Shown piece after piece: positions 43,443 through 51,665 of a stretch of DNA of 64,000 bases (the first letter of the stretch is position 1; each line of letters begins with the position of its first letter). The notes under the pieces were generated by a model. It saw only the letters and a list, made by a program, of their open reading frames with translations, had not been told where the DNA came from and did not search any database. Source of the DNA: Limimonas halophila (GTDB lineage: Bacteria > Pseudomonadota > Alphaproteobacteria > Kiloniellales > Rhodovibrionaceae); contig NZ_FNCE01000004.1 in NCBI RefSeq assembly GCF_900100655.1, positions 1 through 64,000 on the forward strand, in the 5' to 3' direction. The position numbers were made by a program, and so were the translations under genes.

Positions 43443-43859
43443 TCAGCCGGTCACGACGTCGCGGACATACGGCTCGTATTCGGTGTTTGCGACGGCCGCA
43501 CATAGTCGTTTGTCGGCGGTCAGCAGATGTGCATTCGCCACTTCCGCGGCTGCCAGGAAAAAGCAATCGTAGGCTGGATGGTCCAGGGCACGGCTGATGC
43601 GCCACGCCGTCAGGGACAGGGTTTCGTCGGGAATCAGTTCGATCCGGCCGCCCCCACATCGGAAAACGAGACGATAGCCGTCGTCCGCATCGATGTCGCC
43701 GCGCCGGACTTTTTTCCAGGCAATATTGGCGATTTCGCACACCAGCAGGCTCGGCGCCATGAAGGTGGTTTCGTCATCCAGCCAAGCGAATGCCGCCTCG
43801 TGGGCCTGCTCCGCGATGAACCATTTGATGAAAACGGAGCTATCGATAATCCGAATCAT
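43443..43859 (-). CDS. PIN-domain toxin (VapC/FitB type)
   Basis: A 138-residue PIN-domain ribonuclease. Acidic metal ligands are at IDSSVFIKWF (Asp near residue 6), SLLVCEIANIAWKKV (Glu near 42), YDCFFLAAAEVANAHLLTAD (Asp near 98) and TADKRLCAAV (Asp near 116), a full catalytic set. VapC toxins cleave specific RNAs and are held in check by the antitoxin encoded just upstream, which overlaps it by 20 bp. The pair sits between imuB and dnaE2 on the same strand and 16 bp from dnaE2. Confidence 0.92.
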   Translation of the reverse strand: MIRIIDSSVFIKWFIAEQAHEAAFAWLDDETTFMAPSLLVCEIANIAWKKVRRGDIDADDGYRLVFRCGGGRIELIPDETLSLTAWRISRALDHPAYDCFFLAAAEVANAHLLTADKRLCAAVANTEYEPYVRDVVTG

Positions 43860-44088
43860 TGTCGCGGTCCGCGCGGATCAACTCGACGCTGTCGGACTGG
43901 GGGCGCTGGGCTGTCTTGGCGGCGATCCGCTCGGCCTCGCGGCGAAAGCTCGCCCAATTGGGTGTGTTCGCCGATGCAGTGATCAGGTCGCGGACCTCGG
44001 CTTCCAGCGAGCGGTTGTGCGCCTTCGCGCGCGCCTTCAAGCGCTCGATGGTCGCTTCGTCCAGATCGCGAATGGTCAGCGTGGCCAT
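43840..44088 (-). CDS. Ribbon-helix-helix antitoxin (FitA/VapB type)
   Basis: An 82-residue antitoxin. The N-terminal MATLTIRDLDEATIERLKAR then AKAHNRSLEAEVRDLITASA is a FitA-like ribbon-helix-helix that binds the operon promoter. The C-terminal RREAERIAAKTAQRPQSDSV region should wrap the toxin. GGAGGGG precedes the ATG at 44088. Its stop lies inside the toxin gene (20-bp overlap), typical of antitoxin-first TA operons. Upstream lies the orphan VapB. Confidence 0.9.
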   Translation of the reverse strand: MATLTIRDLDEATIERLKARAKAHNRSLEAEVRDLITASANTPNWASFRREAERIAAKTAQRPQSDSVELIRADRDNDSDYR

Positions 44089-44094
44089 AACGGC

Positions 44095-44182
44095 CCCTCC
44101 GTTCGCCGGTCGTCTGCCAGCATCGTAGCTGAACATCTTTGATGCGCGCCATCGCTGGGACGCTGTCGAGCAGAGCGTTCAT
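44095..44182 (-). pseudogene. Possible remnant of a second vapC
   Basis: An ATG overlaps the orphan VapB stop (ATGA) in the usual VapB-VapC manner and reads MNALLDSVPAMARIKDVQLRC. MNALLDS resembles the start of VapC (MxxLLDTN). Similarity ends after seven residues and the frame runs into the next antitoxin gene. It is probably a deletion remnant. The evidence is thin. Confidence 0.3.
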
Positions 44183-44427
44183 GCGAACATGTCGCGCCGC
44201 GGCGCGGCTGGCTGGGCGCGGCCCTCGGCCATGAAGGGGGCGTCGCCACCGGCCTCGTCCAGCGCGGCGAACCACGCACCCGCGTCGGTGAACATGGGCT
44301 CCAGCAGCACCCCGCGCCCGACGCGGCGAACGCGCACCCGGTCGCCCTCGAAGCGGAAGGCGCTGGGCAGCCGGACGGCCTGGCTGCGGCCGTTGCGGAA
44401 CAGCCTGGCGATCGCGGACTCACCCAT
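44179..44427 (-). CDS. AbrB-fold VapB antitoxin, apparently orphan
   Basis: An 82-residue antitoxin of the SpoVT-AbrB (swapped-hairpin) type. IARLFRNGRSQAVRLPSAFR then FEGDRVRVRRVGRGVLLEPM is the DNA-binding fold. The C-terminal GRAQPAAPRRDMFA matches the toxin-binding tail of VapB (ending in DLFA/DMFA). GGAGGTGGG precedes the ATG. The expected vapC gene, which should overlap its stop, is replaced by a short remnant, so no cognate toxin is seen. The next genes are an unrelated RHH/PIN pair. Confidence 0.85.
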   Translation of the reverse strand: MGESAIARLFRNGRSQAVRLPSAFRFEGDRVRVRRVGRGVLLEPMFTDAGAWFAALDEAGGDAPFMAEGRAQPAAPRRDMFA

Positions 44428-44497
44428 GTCCCACCTCCATCCAAGTCTAGATTAATGACATAGCTCGCGGGTCATGACCTGCAATGCTGCGCGGGTG

Positions 44498-45982
44498 TCA
44501 CCCGAACACCCCCTGCACGCTCCACCGCTCGCCGTGGCGGGCGGCCCAGAGGCGGCGGCCGGCGTCGGTTTCCAGGCGCAGGTGATCGCGCGGGGCGGCC
44601 TCGGGGGCGCGCCACCACGCCGGGCTCAGGCGCTCCAGGCCCTCGGCGGCGGCGACGCGGTGGTCCAGCCCGCCCCAGTGCAGCGCGCGCGGCCGGCCGT
44701 CGGACGTGTACCCCCTCACGTCCAGGCGCGGGGCGGGGTAGAAGAGCCGCACGGGGCGCGGCGGCACGGCCGGCCAGGCATCCGCACCGGGCCGCGAGAG
44801 CGGCGGCATCCAGGTCACGGCGCGCTCGGGCGTGTGGGTGTCGCGCGGGTGCGGGCGCGCCACCGCGCCCTCGCCCAGGCGGGCGGTCAGGCGGTCGATC
44901 AGCGCGGCGAGGTCGTCGCGCTCGCGCCCGGTGCCCAGCCCGGCCTGCGCGGCGGTGAAGCGCTCCACCGCCGTCGCCGCCAGGGTCGCGACCTCCACGC
45001 CGAAGCCGGCGTCCAGTTCGTCCAGACGCTCGTGCAGCAGGCGCGTCAGATGGGCGGGCTCGCGGCTGGCACGGCTGGTGCCCACGGCCACGGTCTGCAG
45101 CGAGCCGTCCACGCGGTAGAGCGTCAGCGCCAGCCGGCGCGCGCCCTGTTGGTCCGTCTCCAGCCGGCGGGCGAGGGCGGCCGCCAGCTCTTCCATCGCC
45201 GCCCGGATGTCCTCGCGCCGCCCGATGGGCTCGGCGAAGGCGCGGCGCACGCGCAGCGGCGGCGCGGGGGCGATGGGGGTCACCGGCTCGCCCGCGCGCC
45301 CCAGGGCCTGATCCAGCCGCTGCGCCACGGTTCGGCCCACGCGCGGCGCCAGGGTTTCGGGCGGGATGGCGCACAGCGCCTCCAGGCGCGTCAGCCCCAG
45401 GCGGTGCAGCATCCCCGCCTGCGCCGGGGCGATGCGCAGCGCTTCCGGCGGCAGCGGCGCCAGGGCGTCGTGCTCGCCGCCCTCGGGGCAGATCGCGGCC
45501 GTCTCGCCAGCAAACCGCGCCAGCGCCCAGGCCGCGCCCACGGTGCCCGCCAGGCCCGCGCGGGCGCTCAGGCCCAGGTCATGCAGGCGCGCCAGGAGGT
45601 CGGCCAGCAACGCCGCCTCGCCGCCGAACAGGTGGGCGCAGCCCGTGACGTCCAGCAGCACGCCCGCCGCGCCGGCACTGTCGTGGCCGCCGTCGGGCGC
45701 CGTCCACGGCGTGTAGCGCCCGCACCACGCCGCCAGGCGGTGCAAAGCCCGCGCGTCCGCCGCCGGGTCGTGGGGCTCGCTGAGCAGGTCCGGCACCTGG
45801 GCGCGCGCCTCCGCCAGCGGCAGGCCGGGGGTGAGGCCCGCCGCCGCCGCGCGCGCGTCCACGGCCGCCACGGTGAGGCGGTCGCCGTCGCCGCGCGCCA
45901 GCACCCAGGGACAGCCAGGATCAGCCCGCCGCCGCTCGGTCGCGAAGCGGGGCAGCCAGAGCGAAACGACCCGTCGCGTCAT
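44498..45982 (-). CDS. imuB: Y-family polymerase-like protein ImuB
   Basis: A 494-residue ImuB, the adaptor that links DnaE2 to the beta clamp during mutagenic repair. N-terminus: MTRRVVSLWLPRFATERRRA, where active Y-family polymerases have an acidic DxDxF, absent here, as expected for catalytically dead ImuB. The palm/finger region has AGVLLDVTGCAHLFGGEAAL and then LGLSARAGLAGTVGAAWALA. A long C-terminal region contains RPVRLFYPAPRLDVRGYTSD. It overlaps the end of imuA by 62 bp and is followed by TA genes rather than directly by dnaE2. Confidence 0.93.
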   Translation of the reverse strand: MTRRVVSLWLPRFATERRRADPGCPWVLARGDGDRLTVAAVDARAAAAGLTPGLPLAEARAQVPDLLSEPHDPAADARALHRLAAWCGRYTPWTAPDGGHDSAGAAGVLLDVTGCAHLFGGEAALLADLLARLHDLGLSARAGLAGTVGAAWALARFAGETAAICPEGGEHDALAPLPPEALRIAPAQAGMLHRLGLTRLEALCAIPPETLAPRVGRTVAQRLDQALGRAGEPVTPIAPAPPLRVRRAFAEPIGRREDIRAAMEELAAALARRLETDQQGARRLALTLYRVDGSLQTVAVGTSRASREPAHLTRLLHERLDELDAGFGVEVATLAATAVERFTAAQAGLGTGRERDDLAALIDRLTARLGEGAVARPHPRDTHTPERAVTWMPPLSRPGADAWPAVPPRPVRLFYPAPRLDVRGYTSDGRPRALHWGGLDHRVAAAEGLERLSPAWWRAPEAAPRDHLRLETDAGRRLWAARHGERWSVQGVFG

Positions 45983-46625
45983 CCCAGATCACCTCGAACT
46001 CGGTCGGCAGCCCGCCGCGCACGCGCGCCAGCTCCACCCGCCAGCGCGGCCCGCTCGTCAGCGAGATCCGCGGCAGCGCGCCCACCCGCCAGCGCGTGAC
46101 GGCGGCGCTGGGCTCGGCGCGCGTGGGCGGGATGCGCCGGCGCTGGAGCAGCAGCCCCGTCACGCCGCCCGCCTCGGCGGCGAGCTGCAGGCGGCGCACC
46201 GACGTGCGGCCCAGGTGCCCGACCTCGCCCACGGCCGCCGCCAGCGCGGGACAGCGCAGCGCCTCTTCGAGCGTCCACAGCACCCCGGCGTCGTCCGGGG
46301 CGCGGGCGCACAGCAGGCGCGCGGGCGGCACGCCGTAGCCGGCGATGCCGGGCGGGTAGAGGTCGAGGGTGCGCGCCACCCAGAGCACGGGGCCGTCGGC
46401 CCGCGCCAGCGCGCGCCCGGCCAGCGCCAGTGCGAACCCGGCGGCCGGGCCGTCGTCCCAGCCCGTGCGCGCGGGCACCACCTCGTGCACCGCCGCGCGC
46501 GCCAGGCCGCCGCCGGGCAGAGCGGTGTCGAGCGCTTCGGCGCCCAGCGGCAGCACGCCCGCATCGGGGGCGTTGCCGCGTTCCAGCGCGCGGATGCGGG
46601 CGCGCAGGTGGTCCAGGTCGGCCAT
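45921..46625 (-). CDS. imuA: ImuA, SOS mutagenesis cofactor
   Basis: A 234-residue ImuA (SulA/RecA-like fold). It opens MADLDHLRARIRALERG, followed by VLPLGAEALDTALPGGGLAR then AAVHEVVPA, the conserved ImuA start. WVARTLDLYPPGIAGYGVPP then ARLLCARAPDDAGVLWTLEE is another hallmark. It works with ImuB and DnaE2 and interacts with RecA. The start at 46625 is where the family begins; the extension to 46670 lies beyond it. A LexA box at 46672 puts the operon under SOS control. Confidence 0.92.
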   Translation of the reverse strand: MADLDHLRARIRALERGNAPDAGVLPLGAEALDTALPGGGLARAAVHEVVPARTGWDDGPAAGFALALAGRALARADGPVLWVARTLDLYPPGIAGYGVPPARLLCARAPDDAGVLWTLEEALRCPALAAAVGEVGHLGRTSVRRLQLAAEAGGVTGLLLQRRRIPPTRAEPSAAVTRWRVGALPRISLTSGPRWRVELARVRGGLPTEFEVIWDDATGRFALAAPLRDRAAAG

Positions 46626-46671
46626 GAAGCAGTCCCCGGCCCGCGGCCGGCCCCGATGATTCACGCTCAAA

Positions 46672-46686
46672 GTTCATGTTTTGTTC
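46672..46686. promoter_or_regulatory. LexA (SOS) box before imuA
   Basis: GTTC ATGTTTT GTTC: exactly the alphaproteobacterial direct-repeat LexA box GTTC-N7-GTTC. It lies 46 bp before the imuA start and also 156 bp before the divergent ppk2-like gene. Confidence 0.85.
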
Positions 46687-46841
46687 TAACCTGTGCAGCC
46701 CCGATCGTCAAAGCACCGTTCGGGGGAGGTCATCCGGCGGGCGCGCGTGCGATCGCCACCGGCCGCGTTTTCGCCTTGCGATGGCGGGCCGGGTGTGGGG
46801 AACTGCCCCATAGCTGTTTGTTTGCCGGTGGAGGGCGTGCC

Positions 46842-47663
46842 GTGGACCAGCCGGATGCCATGCCGGACGCCGCGTTCACCCTCGCGGACGTGCCCACCCG
46901 CGCCAAGCTCGCCGGCCGCTACCGCGATGGTCTGGTCGCACTGCAGGCGGCGCTGCGCACCCTTCAGCTCGCCTACATGCGTCAGGGCCTGCGCGGCATC
47001 GTCGTTTTCGAGGGCTGGGACGCCAGCGGCAAGGGCGGCGTCATCCGCCGCATGGCGTCCGTGCTGGAGCCGCGCGCCCTCAACTACTGGTCGATCGGGC
47101 CGCCGCCAGCCCGCTGGCAGGGGCGGCACCACCTGGAGCGGTTCTGGCAACTCCTGCCCGAAGCGGGCCGCCTGGCCGTCTTCGACCGCTCCTGGTACGG
47201 GCGCGTGCTCGTCGAGCGCGTGGACGCCTTGACCGAGCGCGCGGCCTGGCAGCGCGCCTACCGCGAGATCACCGACTTCGAGCGCATGCTGCTCGACGAC
47301 GGCGTGCACATCGTCAAGCTGTTCATGCACATCAGCGCCGAGGAACAGCGCCGCCGCTTCAAGAAGCGCCTCGCCGACCCGGAAAAGCGCTGGAAGCTGT
47401 CCGTGGCCGACATCCGCAACTGGGAACAGCGCGACGCCTATGCGCGGGCGATCGAGGACATGATCCGCCTGACCTCGACCGAGCGCGCGCCCTGGCACGT
47501 GATCCCGGCGGACAACAAGAAGGCCGCGCGCGTCGAGGCCCTGCGCGTCATCCACGACACCCTCGCCGAGGGGGTCGACCTGCGCCCGCCCACGATCGAC
47601 GCCGAAACGGCGACCGCCGCCCGCACGCGCCTGGGCCTCGATCTGCCCGGGGATCTTCAATAG
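46842..47663 (+). CDS. ppk2: Polyphosphate kinase 2 family protein
   Basis: A 273-residue PPK2-family kinase that transfers phosphate between polyphosphate and nucleotides. Walker A is VVFEGWDASGKGGVIRRM (about residue 60). AVFDRSWYGRVLVERVD (Walker B region, about residue 115) and KKRLADPEKRWKLSVADI, the lid, are typical. The length fits a one-domain PPK2; whether it phosphorylates NMP or NDP cannot be read with certainty. GGAGGG precedes the GTG at 46842; an ATG six codons later is an alternative. It is divergent from imuA, with the LexA box between. Confidence 0.94.
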   Translation: MDQPDAMPDAAFTLADVPTRAKLAGRYRDGLVALQAALRTLQLAYMRQGLRGIVVFEGWDASGKGGVIRRMASVLEPRALNYWSIGPPPARWQGRHHLERFWQLLPEAGRLAVFDRSWYGRVLVERVDALTERAAWQRAYREITDFERMLLDDGVHIVKLFMHISAEEQRRRFKKRLADPEKRWKLSVADIRNWEQRDAYARAIEDMIRLTSTERAPWHVIPADNKKAARVEALRVIHDTLAEGVDLRPPTIDAETATAARTRLGLDLPGDLQ

Positions 47664-47698
47664 CCGCGCCGTCTGTGCGGCAGCACCGCAACCGGAAT

Positions 47699-47725
47699 GG
47701 CCCGCGCGGCGATGCCGCGCGGGCC
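47699..47725. terminator. Bidirectional hairpin between ppk2 and cytochrome b561 gene
   Basis: A perfect 12-bp stem: GGCCCGCGCGGC, loop GAT, GCCGCGCGGGCC. It lies 36 bp past the ppk2 stop and 87 bp before the convergent gene's stop. No T-run is present. Confidence 0.6.
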
Positions 47726-47812
47726 GGGTGGCACCGGGCGCCGCGAGCCGGGGGTACGGGCTCTGGGGGTTGGGGGAGCGTGGCGACCCGGTGCCGCAAT
47801 CGCCGGACCAAG

Positions 47813-48355
47813 CTAGTGCGACCGCTTGCGTCCCGTGATCATGGCCGCGACCAGGTTCTCGTGGTGCAGCAGGCTGGTGGCGACGACGCCGGCGATGTGG
47901 ATCAGCACCAGGATAAGGCAGGCGTTCGCCGCCAGTTCGTGCAGCTCCTCGGCGGCTTTGCCCAGGCTGTCGGTCAGGATGCCGGTCGCGCTCGCGGCAA
48001 GCAGGCTTGCCAGCAGCGCCACGATCATGGCGCCGCCGGCCGGGTTGTGGCCCAGATGCCGCGGTGCGCGCCCGGCTGCGAGGGCCCGAAGATACGCCAG
48101 CAGGGCGCGTGGCCCCGGCACGAAGTCGTCGAAACGCGCATGCCGTGGACCGACCAAGCCCCACAGGGCGCGCACGCCGACGATGGCGACGATCGCGTAG
48201 CCGGCCAGTTCGTGCACGCTCATCCACGTCTCGCCGGTCAGGTAGGCCACGGCGAAGCTCGTCGCCAGCGACCAGTGCAGCGCCCGGAGCAACGGATCCC
48301 AGACGGACACGCGCGGTGTGTCCGCCGCGTGCCCGCCCGTGGCGTGAACGGTCAT
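47813..48355 (-). CDS. Cytochrome b561-type membrane protein
   Basis: A 180-residue four-helix cytochrome b. The N-terminal VSVWDPLLRALHWSLATSFA then VAYLTGETWMSVHELAGYAI brings haem-ligand histidines (ALHW and VHEL). The C-terminal helices have EELHELAANACLILVLIHIA (further ligands). This is the Ni-Fe-hydrogenase/thiosulfate-reductase type b561 domain, moving electrons across the membrane. Its start overlaps the PepSY gene stop by 4 bp (ATGA), so the two are translationally coupled; PepSY-cytochrome b pairs are often linked to metal-responsive or redox regulation. The electron donor and acceptor are unknown. Confidence 0.92.
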   Translation of the reverse strand: MTVHATGGHAADTPRVSVWDPLLRALHWSLATSFAVAYLTGETWMSVHELAGYAIVAIVGVRALWGLVGPRHARFDDFVPGPRALLAYLRALAAGRAPRHLGHNPAGGAMIVALLASLLAASATGILTDSLGKAAEELHELAANACLILVLIHIAGVVATSLLHHENLVAAMITGRKRSH

Positions 48356-48702
48356 TCCTCGCGCTCCTCGCGGATGATCCGCCCGGTTCCGGCGTCCACG
48401 TCGACCTCGACGCGGTTGCCGTCCGCGGTGCGCGCGTCCGCCTCGTAGCGGCCGTCGTCGCGGTCGATGTCGCGGACATCGGTGTAGCCATGCGCCTTGA
48501 GCGTGTCGCGAACCGCGGCCGCGGACACGCCGGCGTCCCCTTCCGAGCTTTCATGGTCGTCGCGGTCGTGGTCCGTCTCGGTCATCCCGTCAGCCGACGC
48601 GATCGTGAGGGGCGTACCGGCGATCTCCGCCGACACGGCCGTGCCGCCGACCGCGACGGCGCCGGCCAGCAAGGTCAGGGCGACATAGCTTCCCAGTTTC
48701 AT
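48352..48702 (-). CDS. PepSY-domain periplasmic protein
   Basis: A 116-residue exported protein. Signal peptide MKLGSYVALTLLAGAVAVGG with cleavage after VSA. An Asp/His/Glu-rich linker (TETDHDRDDHESSEG) follows, then one PepSY domain (residues about 58-113). That domain carries VRDTLKAHGYTDVRDIDRDD, then YEADARTADGNRVEVDVDAG. PepSY domains are thought to inhibit or bind partners in the periplasm, or to bind metals. GGGAGATT precedes the ATG. It is coupled to cytochrome b561 and sits near a two-component system, a common arrangement. Confidence 0.88.
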   Translation of the reverse strand: MKLGSYVALTLLAGAVAVGGTAVSAEIAGTPLTIASADGMTETDHDRDDHESSEGDAGVSAAAVRDTLKAHGYTDVRDIDRDDGRYEADARTADGNRVEVDVDAGTGRIIREEREE

Positions 48703-48725
48703 GGCAATCTCCCATCGGCCTGGGC

Positions 48726-48748
48726 CGGGCGGGGAATGACCCCGCCCG
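48726..48748 (-). terminator. Hairpin after the RTX-type gene
   Basis: CGGGCGGGG, loop AATGA, CCCCGCCCG. It lies between the RTX-type gene stop (48767) and the PepSY start (48702), so it could end the RTX transcript. Confidence 0.5.
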
Positions 48749-48766
48749 CGGGTCGATCCGGATGGT

Positions 48767-50194
48767 TCAGGCGAACCCCAGGGCGTCGGCGCCGAACGCA
48801 CTCTCGAAGGCGCTGGCGTTGAAAATCTGGCTGTCCGCGTCGGCACCGAGATTGGTCGCGGTCACGGTGACCTCACCGGCCGTCAGCGTGACCGACCCGT
48901 CCGTGAGATCGTCGTTCCTGACGCCGATATCCCCCAGCTGGTCGATGCCCTGGAAAAACAGCTGATCGTCCTCGGCGAAGTCGTCGATCGTGACGGTCGA
49001 GCTGCTCCCGGTATCGAAGATGAAGCGATCCGCGCCGCCGGCACCGGACAGCGTGTCGACCGCCTGATTGCCGTCGATGTTCTCGCTGGCCGCGGTGCCG
49101 ACGGCGACGGGGGCGGGGCCACCTTCCGAAGGAAGGGCCGGCACGCCCTGGCCGCTCGGTGTGCCCGGATCCGGGGCGGCCACGTCGGAAGCCAACGCGG
49201 GATCGAGTTGGACGCCACCGGGATCGAAGGAACCGTCCACGGTCTCGCCGCCCAGGGCCACGGCGAAGCCCGCCTTGCCGGGCACCACGCTCGCCGTCGC
49301 GCCGCCGTCCGCGAAGGCGACGGTAACTTCGCCGTTCAGGGCGATTTGCGCCTGCGTTCCGCCGTTCGACAGCGTCAGGGTGTTGCCGCTGGCGGCGACG
49401 TTGAAATCGGCCAGGCTGCCGCCGAGTTCCACGGCATCGCCCGCACCGCCGCCGAAGGTTACCGTGGCGCCGGGTTGAACCTGAACCGTCTCGGCAGCCG
49501 AGGTTCCGCGCACGTCGGCATCGAATCCGAGCGAAAGGGTCTGCGGCTGCCCGGTGAGCGTGAGAACGTTCAACTCGCCGACATCCGGGGCGGGGGGACC
49601 GTCCGGCGTACCGGGGTTGCTGTTTGCGTCGTCGGGGTCACCGCTGCCGGCATCGTCCCGGTCGCGAGCGTCGTCGCGATCCCTGTCCGTCTCGCGATCC
49701 TGGCCGTCGTCATCGTCAAAGCGATCGTCGCGGTCGTCGTCGTCGGAATCCCGATCGTCCGCGCCGCTGTCATCGTCGAAACGGTCGTCGTCGTCACGCT
49801 CGTCGCGCACGCCGTCTTCGGTTCGAATGGCGCTGGCCGGCACGGCCGAGGCACTGACGCCGTCGAGCACGACGCTGCCGCCGGCGTGGGTGACCGCTGC
49901 GCCCGTGTCACCGTCGGCAAGCGTGACGGCCGACGCGGGTTGATCGTCGAAGATGAGCACGTCTGTGCCGGGCTCGAAGTCGGTGATGACGTCGTTGCCG
50001 TCGCCGCGCTCGAATTCGAAGCGATCGGCACCGCCGTTGCCCGTGAGCGTGTCGGCACCGCCCTCGCCCTCGATGACATCGGCGGCGGGCGTCCCGGTCA
50101 GCGTGTCGGCACGTCGGGTGCCTTCGATCTCGCGGCCGTCGAAGCCCGCATCGTCCCGGTCGTCGTCGAAGCGATCGTCGCGATCCTCGTCCAT
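48767..50194 (-). CDS. Asp-rich RTX-type calcium-binding protein
   Basis: A 475-residue, very acidic protein with two RTX-like blocks: IEGEGGADTLTGNGGADRFE near residue 43 and DTLSGAGGADRFIFDTGSSS near residue 398, both continuing into DFxxxxDxLxF. Between them is a low-complexity Asp/Arg stretch (about residues 135-200: DDRFDDD, DSDDDDRDDRFDDDDG). There is no signal peptide, as expected for type I secretion, but no T1SS genes are in the window. It probably binds calcium or other cations outside the cell. GGAGGTCACG precedes the ATG. An 11-bp-period direct repeat at 50270 and a two-component system lie upstream. Confidence 0.82.
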   Translation of the reverse strand: MDEDRDDRFDDDRDDAGFDGREIEGTRRADTLTGTPAADVIEGEGGADTLTGNGGADRFEFERGDGNDVITDFEPGTDVLIFDDQPASAVTLADGDTGAAVTHAGGSVVLDGVSASAVPASAIRTEDGVRDERDDDDRFDDDSGADDRDSDDDDRDDRFDDDDGQDRETDRDRDDARDRDDAGSGDPDDANSNPGTPDGPPAPDVGELNVLTLTGQPQTLSLGFDADVRGTSAAETVQVQPGATVTFGGGAGDAVELGGSLADFNVAASGNTLTLSNGGTQAQIALNGEVTVAFADGGATASVVPGKAGFAVALGGETVDGSFDPGGVQLDPALASDVAAPDPGTPSGQGVPALPSEGGPAPVAVGTAASENIDGNQAVDTLSGAGGADRFIFDTGSSSTVTIDDFAEDDQLFFQGIDQLGDIGVRNDDLTDGSVTLTAGEVTVTATNLGADADSQIFNASAFESAFGADALGFA

Positions 50195-50269
50195 CGTGAC
50201 CTCCGGTCTGGCTCTCCCCTGGCGCGCTGGGCGCGCCGCGTTGACTGGGGAGAAGCCTACTGGGGTCGG

Positions 50270-50289
50270 CTGACGAGCACCTGACGAGC
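50270..50289. promoter_or_regulatory. Direct repeat, candidate response-regulator site
   Basis: CTGACGAGC occurs twice with an 11-bp period (50270 and 50281). This spacing is usual for OmpR/PhoB-type regulators. It lies 76 bp before the RTX-type gene, which is downstream of an OmpR-family regulator gene. Confidence 0.45.
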
Positions 50290-50291
50290 TG

Positions 50292-51665
50292 TCAGGTTTT
50301 TTCGGCGGCGTGCGCCGGGGCGGTGAAATCCAGCACGAAGGCGGCCCCGCCCAGATCGCTGTCGTGGACCTCGGCGCGGCCGCCGTGAGCCGCCATGACC
50401 TCGGCCACGATCGCCAGACCCAGGCCCACGCCGCCGCGGCGCCGGCCCCCGCCGGGACGGTGCCGGTAGCGGTCGAAGATTTCGGGTTTCGCGGCATCGG
50501 GGACGCCGGGTCCCGCATCGGCCACGGTCACGCGGGCGCCAGGGCCCACGCGCACGTCCACCGTGCCACCCTCGGGGACGTGGGCGAGCGCGTTCTCGAT
50601 CAGGTTGCGCAGGGCCATGTCGATGGCGTCCCCGTCCCCGTTCACAGTCACGGGCGTGTCGGGTGCGTCCAGCCCGAGTTCCTGGCCCTGGTCGAGGGCG
50701 ATTGGTGCCATTTCCGCCACCAGTCGGCGCGCCACCGCGCTGAGGTCCACGCGTTCGTGCACGGGGGCTTCCAGGGCTTCCGCGCGCGCCAGGGCAAGCA
50801 GCTGGTTGGCCGTGCGCGTCAGCGAGTCGATTTGTTCGCGCAGGCGCCGGGCGCGCGGGTCGGTCAGGTGATCCACCTCCAGCTTCAGGCGGGTCAACGG
50901 CGTGCGCAGCTCGTGTGCCGCCATGGCGGCGAAGTCGCGCTGACGCGCCGTGGCCCGCTCCAGGCGTGCCAGGCCGGTGTTCACCGCATTGACCAAGCTG
51001 GCGACTTCGCGCGGCAGGCCGTCGGCGGGCAGGCGGCTGTCCAGCCCGCTCTCGCCCAGCTCCTCGGCCGCGCGCGCCACGCGCACCAGCGGGCGCAGCG
51101 CGCGCCGCATCGCCAGGCTGGCGACCACGATGAGCACCAGCGCTACCGGCAGAATGGACAGCACGACGTGCTCGATGGCCTCGTCGATCAGCGCGCGTTG
51201 CGTCAGCGCGTCGAATTGCAGTTCGGCCTCGTTCGCTTCCACGCCGACATAGGCGACCAGCGGCCCGTGCGGCGTCGATGTCCGGCGCACCGCGAGCCAC
51301 GCGGGGTCGTCGCCGAGATCCAGATGGATGAGCCCCTCCGGCATCCCGGGCGATCGCGCGGCGAACCGGCGCACGCCGGCGAGCAGGTCGTCGTCGCCCC
51401 GCCCGGACGGTGCATCCGACCAGTGCAGCACCGCGGCGGCGTGGGCGGGGACCGCGCCGCCGGGAAACCCGTCCCCGGGGCCGTTCGCGCGGGCGCGCTC
51501 GACCACGCGGTCGGCCAGGTCTTCGGCGCCGACGCGCCGCAGCCCCTCGTGGTCGGTGAGGTAGAAGCCCAGCAGCAACGGGATCTGCAGCAGGACGGCG
51601 ATCACGCCGACCGCAACGAGGCGTGTCACCACGATGCGCTGCAGGGTGGGGTGCGGACGGCTCAT
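50292..51665 (-). CDS. Two-component sensor histidine kinase
   Basis: A 457-residue membrane histidine kinase. One N-terminal hydrophobic segment (about residues 12-33), a periplasmic sensor region (34-175), a second hydrophobic segment (about 176-196) and a HAMP region. The HisKA phospho-site is FAAMAAHELRTPLTRLKLEV (His near residue 258). The ATPase domain has N-box LRNLIENALAHVP, G1 VTVADAGPGVPD and G2 GGVGLGLAIVAEVMAAHGG. It is of the QseC/PmrB type. The start ATG overlaps the regulator's stop by 4 bp. Signals sensed are unknown; the PepSY, cytochrome and RTX neighbours hint at cations or redox. Confidence 0.95.
   Translation of the reverse strand: MSRPHPTLQRIVVTRLVAVGVIAVLLQIPLLLGFYLTDHEGLRRVGAEDLADRVVERARANGPGDGFPGGAVPAHAAAVLHWSDAPSGRGDDDLLAGVRRFAARSPGMPEGLIHLDLGDDPAWLAVRRTSTPHGPLVAYVGVEANEAELQFDALTQRALIDEAIEHVVLSILPVALVLIVVASLAMRRALRPLVRVARAAEELGESGLDSRLPADGLPREVASLVNAVNTGLARLERATARQRDFAAMAAHELRTPLTRLKLEVDHLTDPRARRLREQIDSLTRTANQLLALARAEALEAPVHERVDLSAVARRLVAEMAPIALDQGQELGLDAPDTPVTVNGDGDAIDMALRNLIENALAHVPEGGTVDVRVGPGARVTVADAGPGVPDAAKPEIFDRYRHRPGGGRRRGGVGLGLAIVAEVMAAHGGRAEVHDSDLGGAAFVLDFTAPAHAAEKT

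Noticed and set aside
45831-46841. Upstream extension of the ppk2 frame
   Set aside because: The 337 extra codons are antisense to imuA and imuB and lack similarity to PPK2. GGAGGG before the GTG at 46842 marks the real start.
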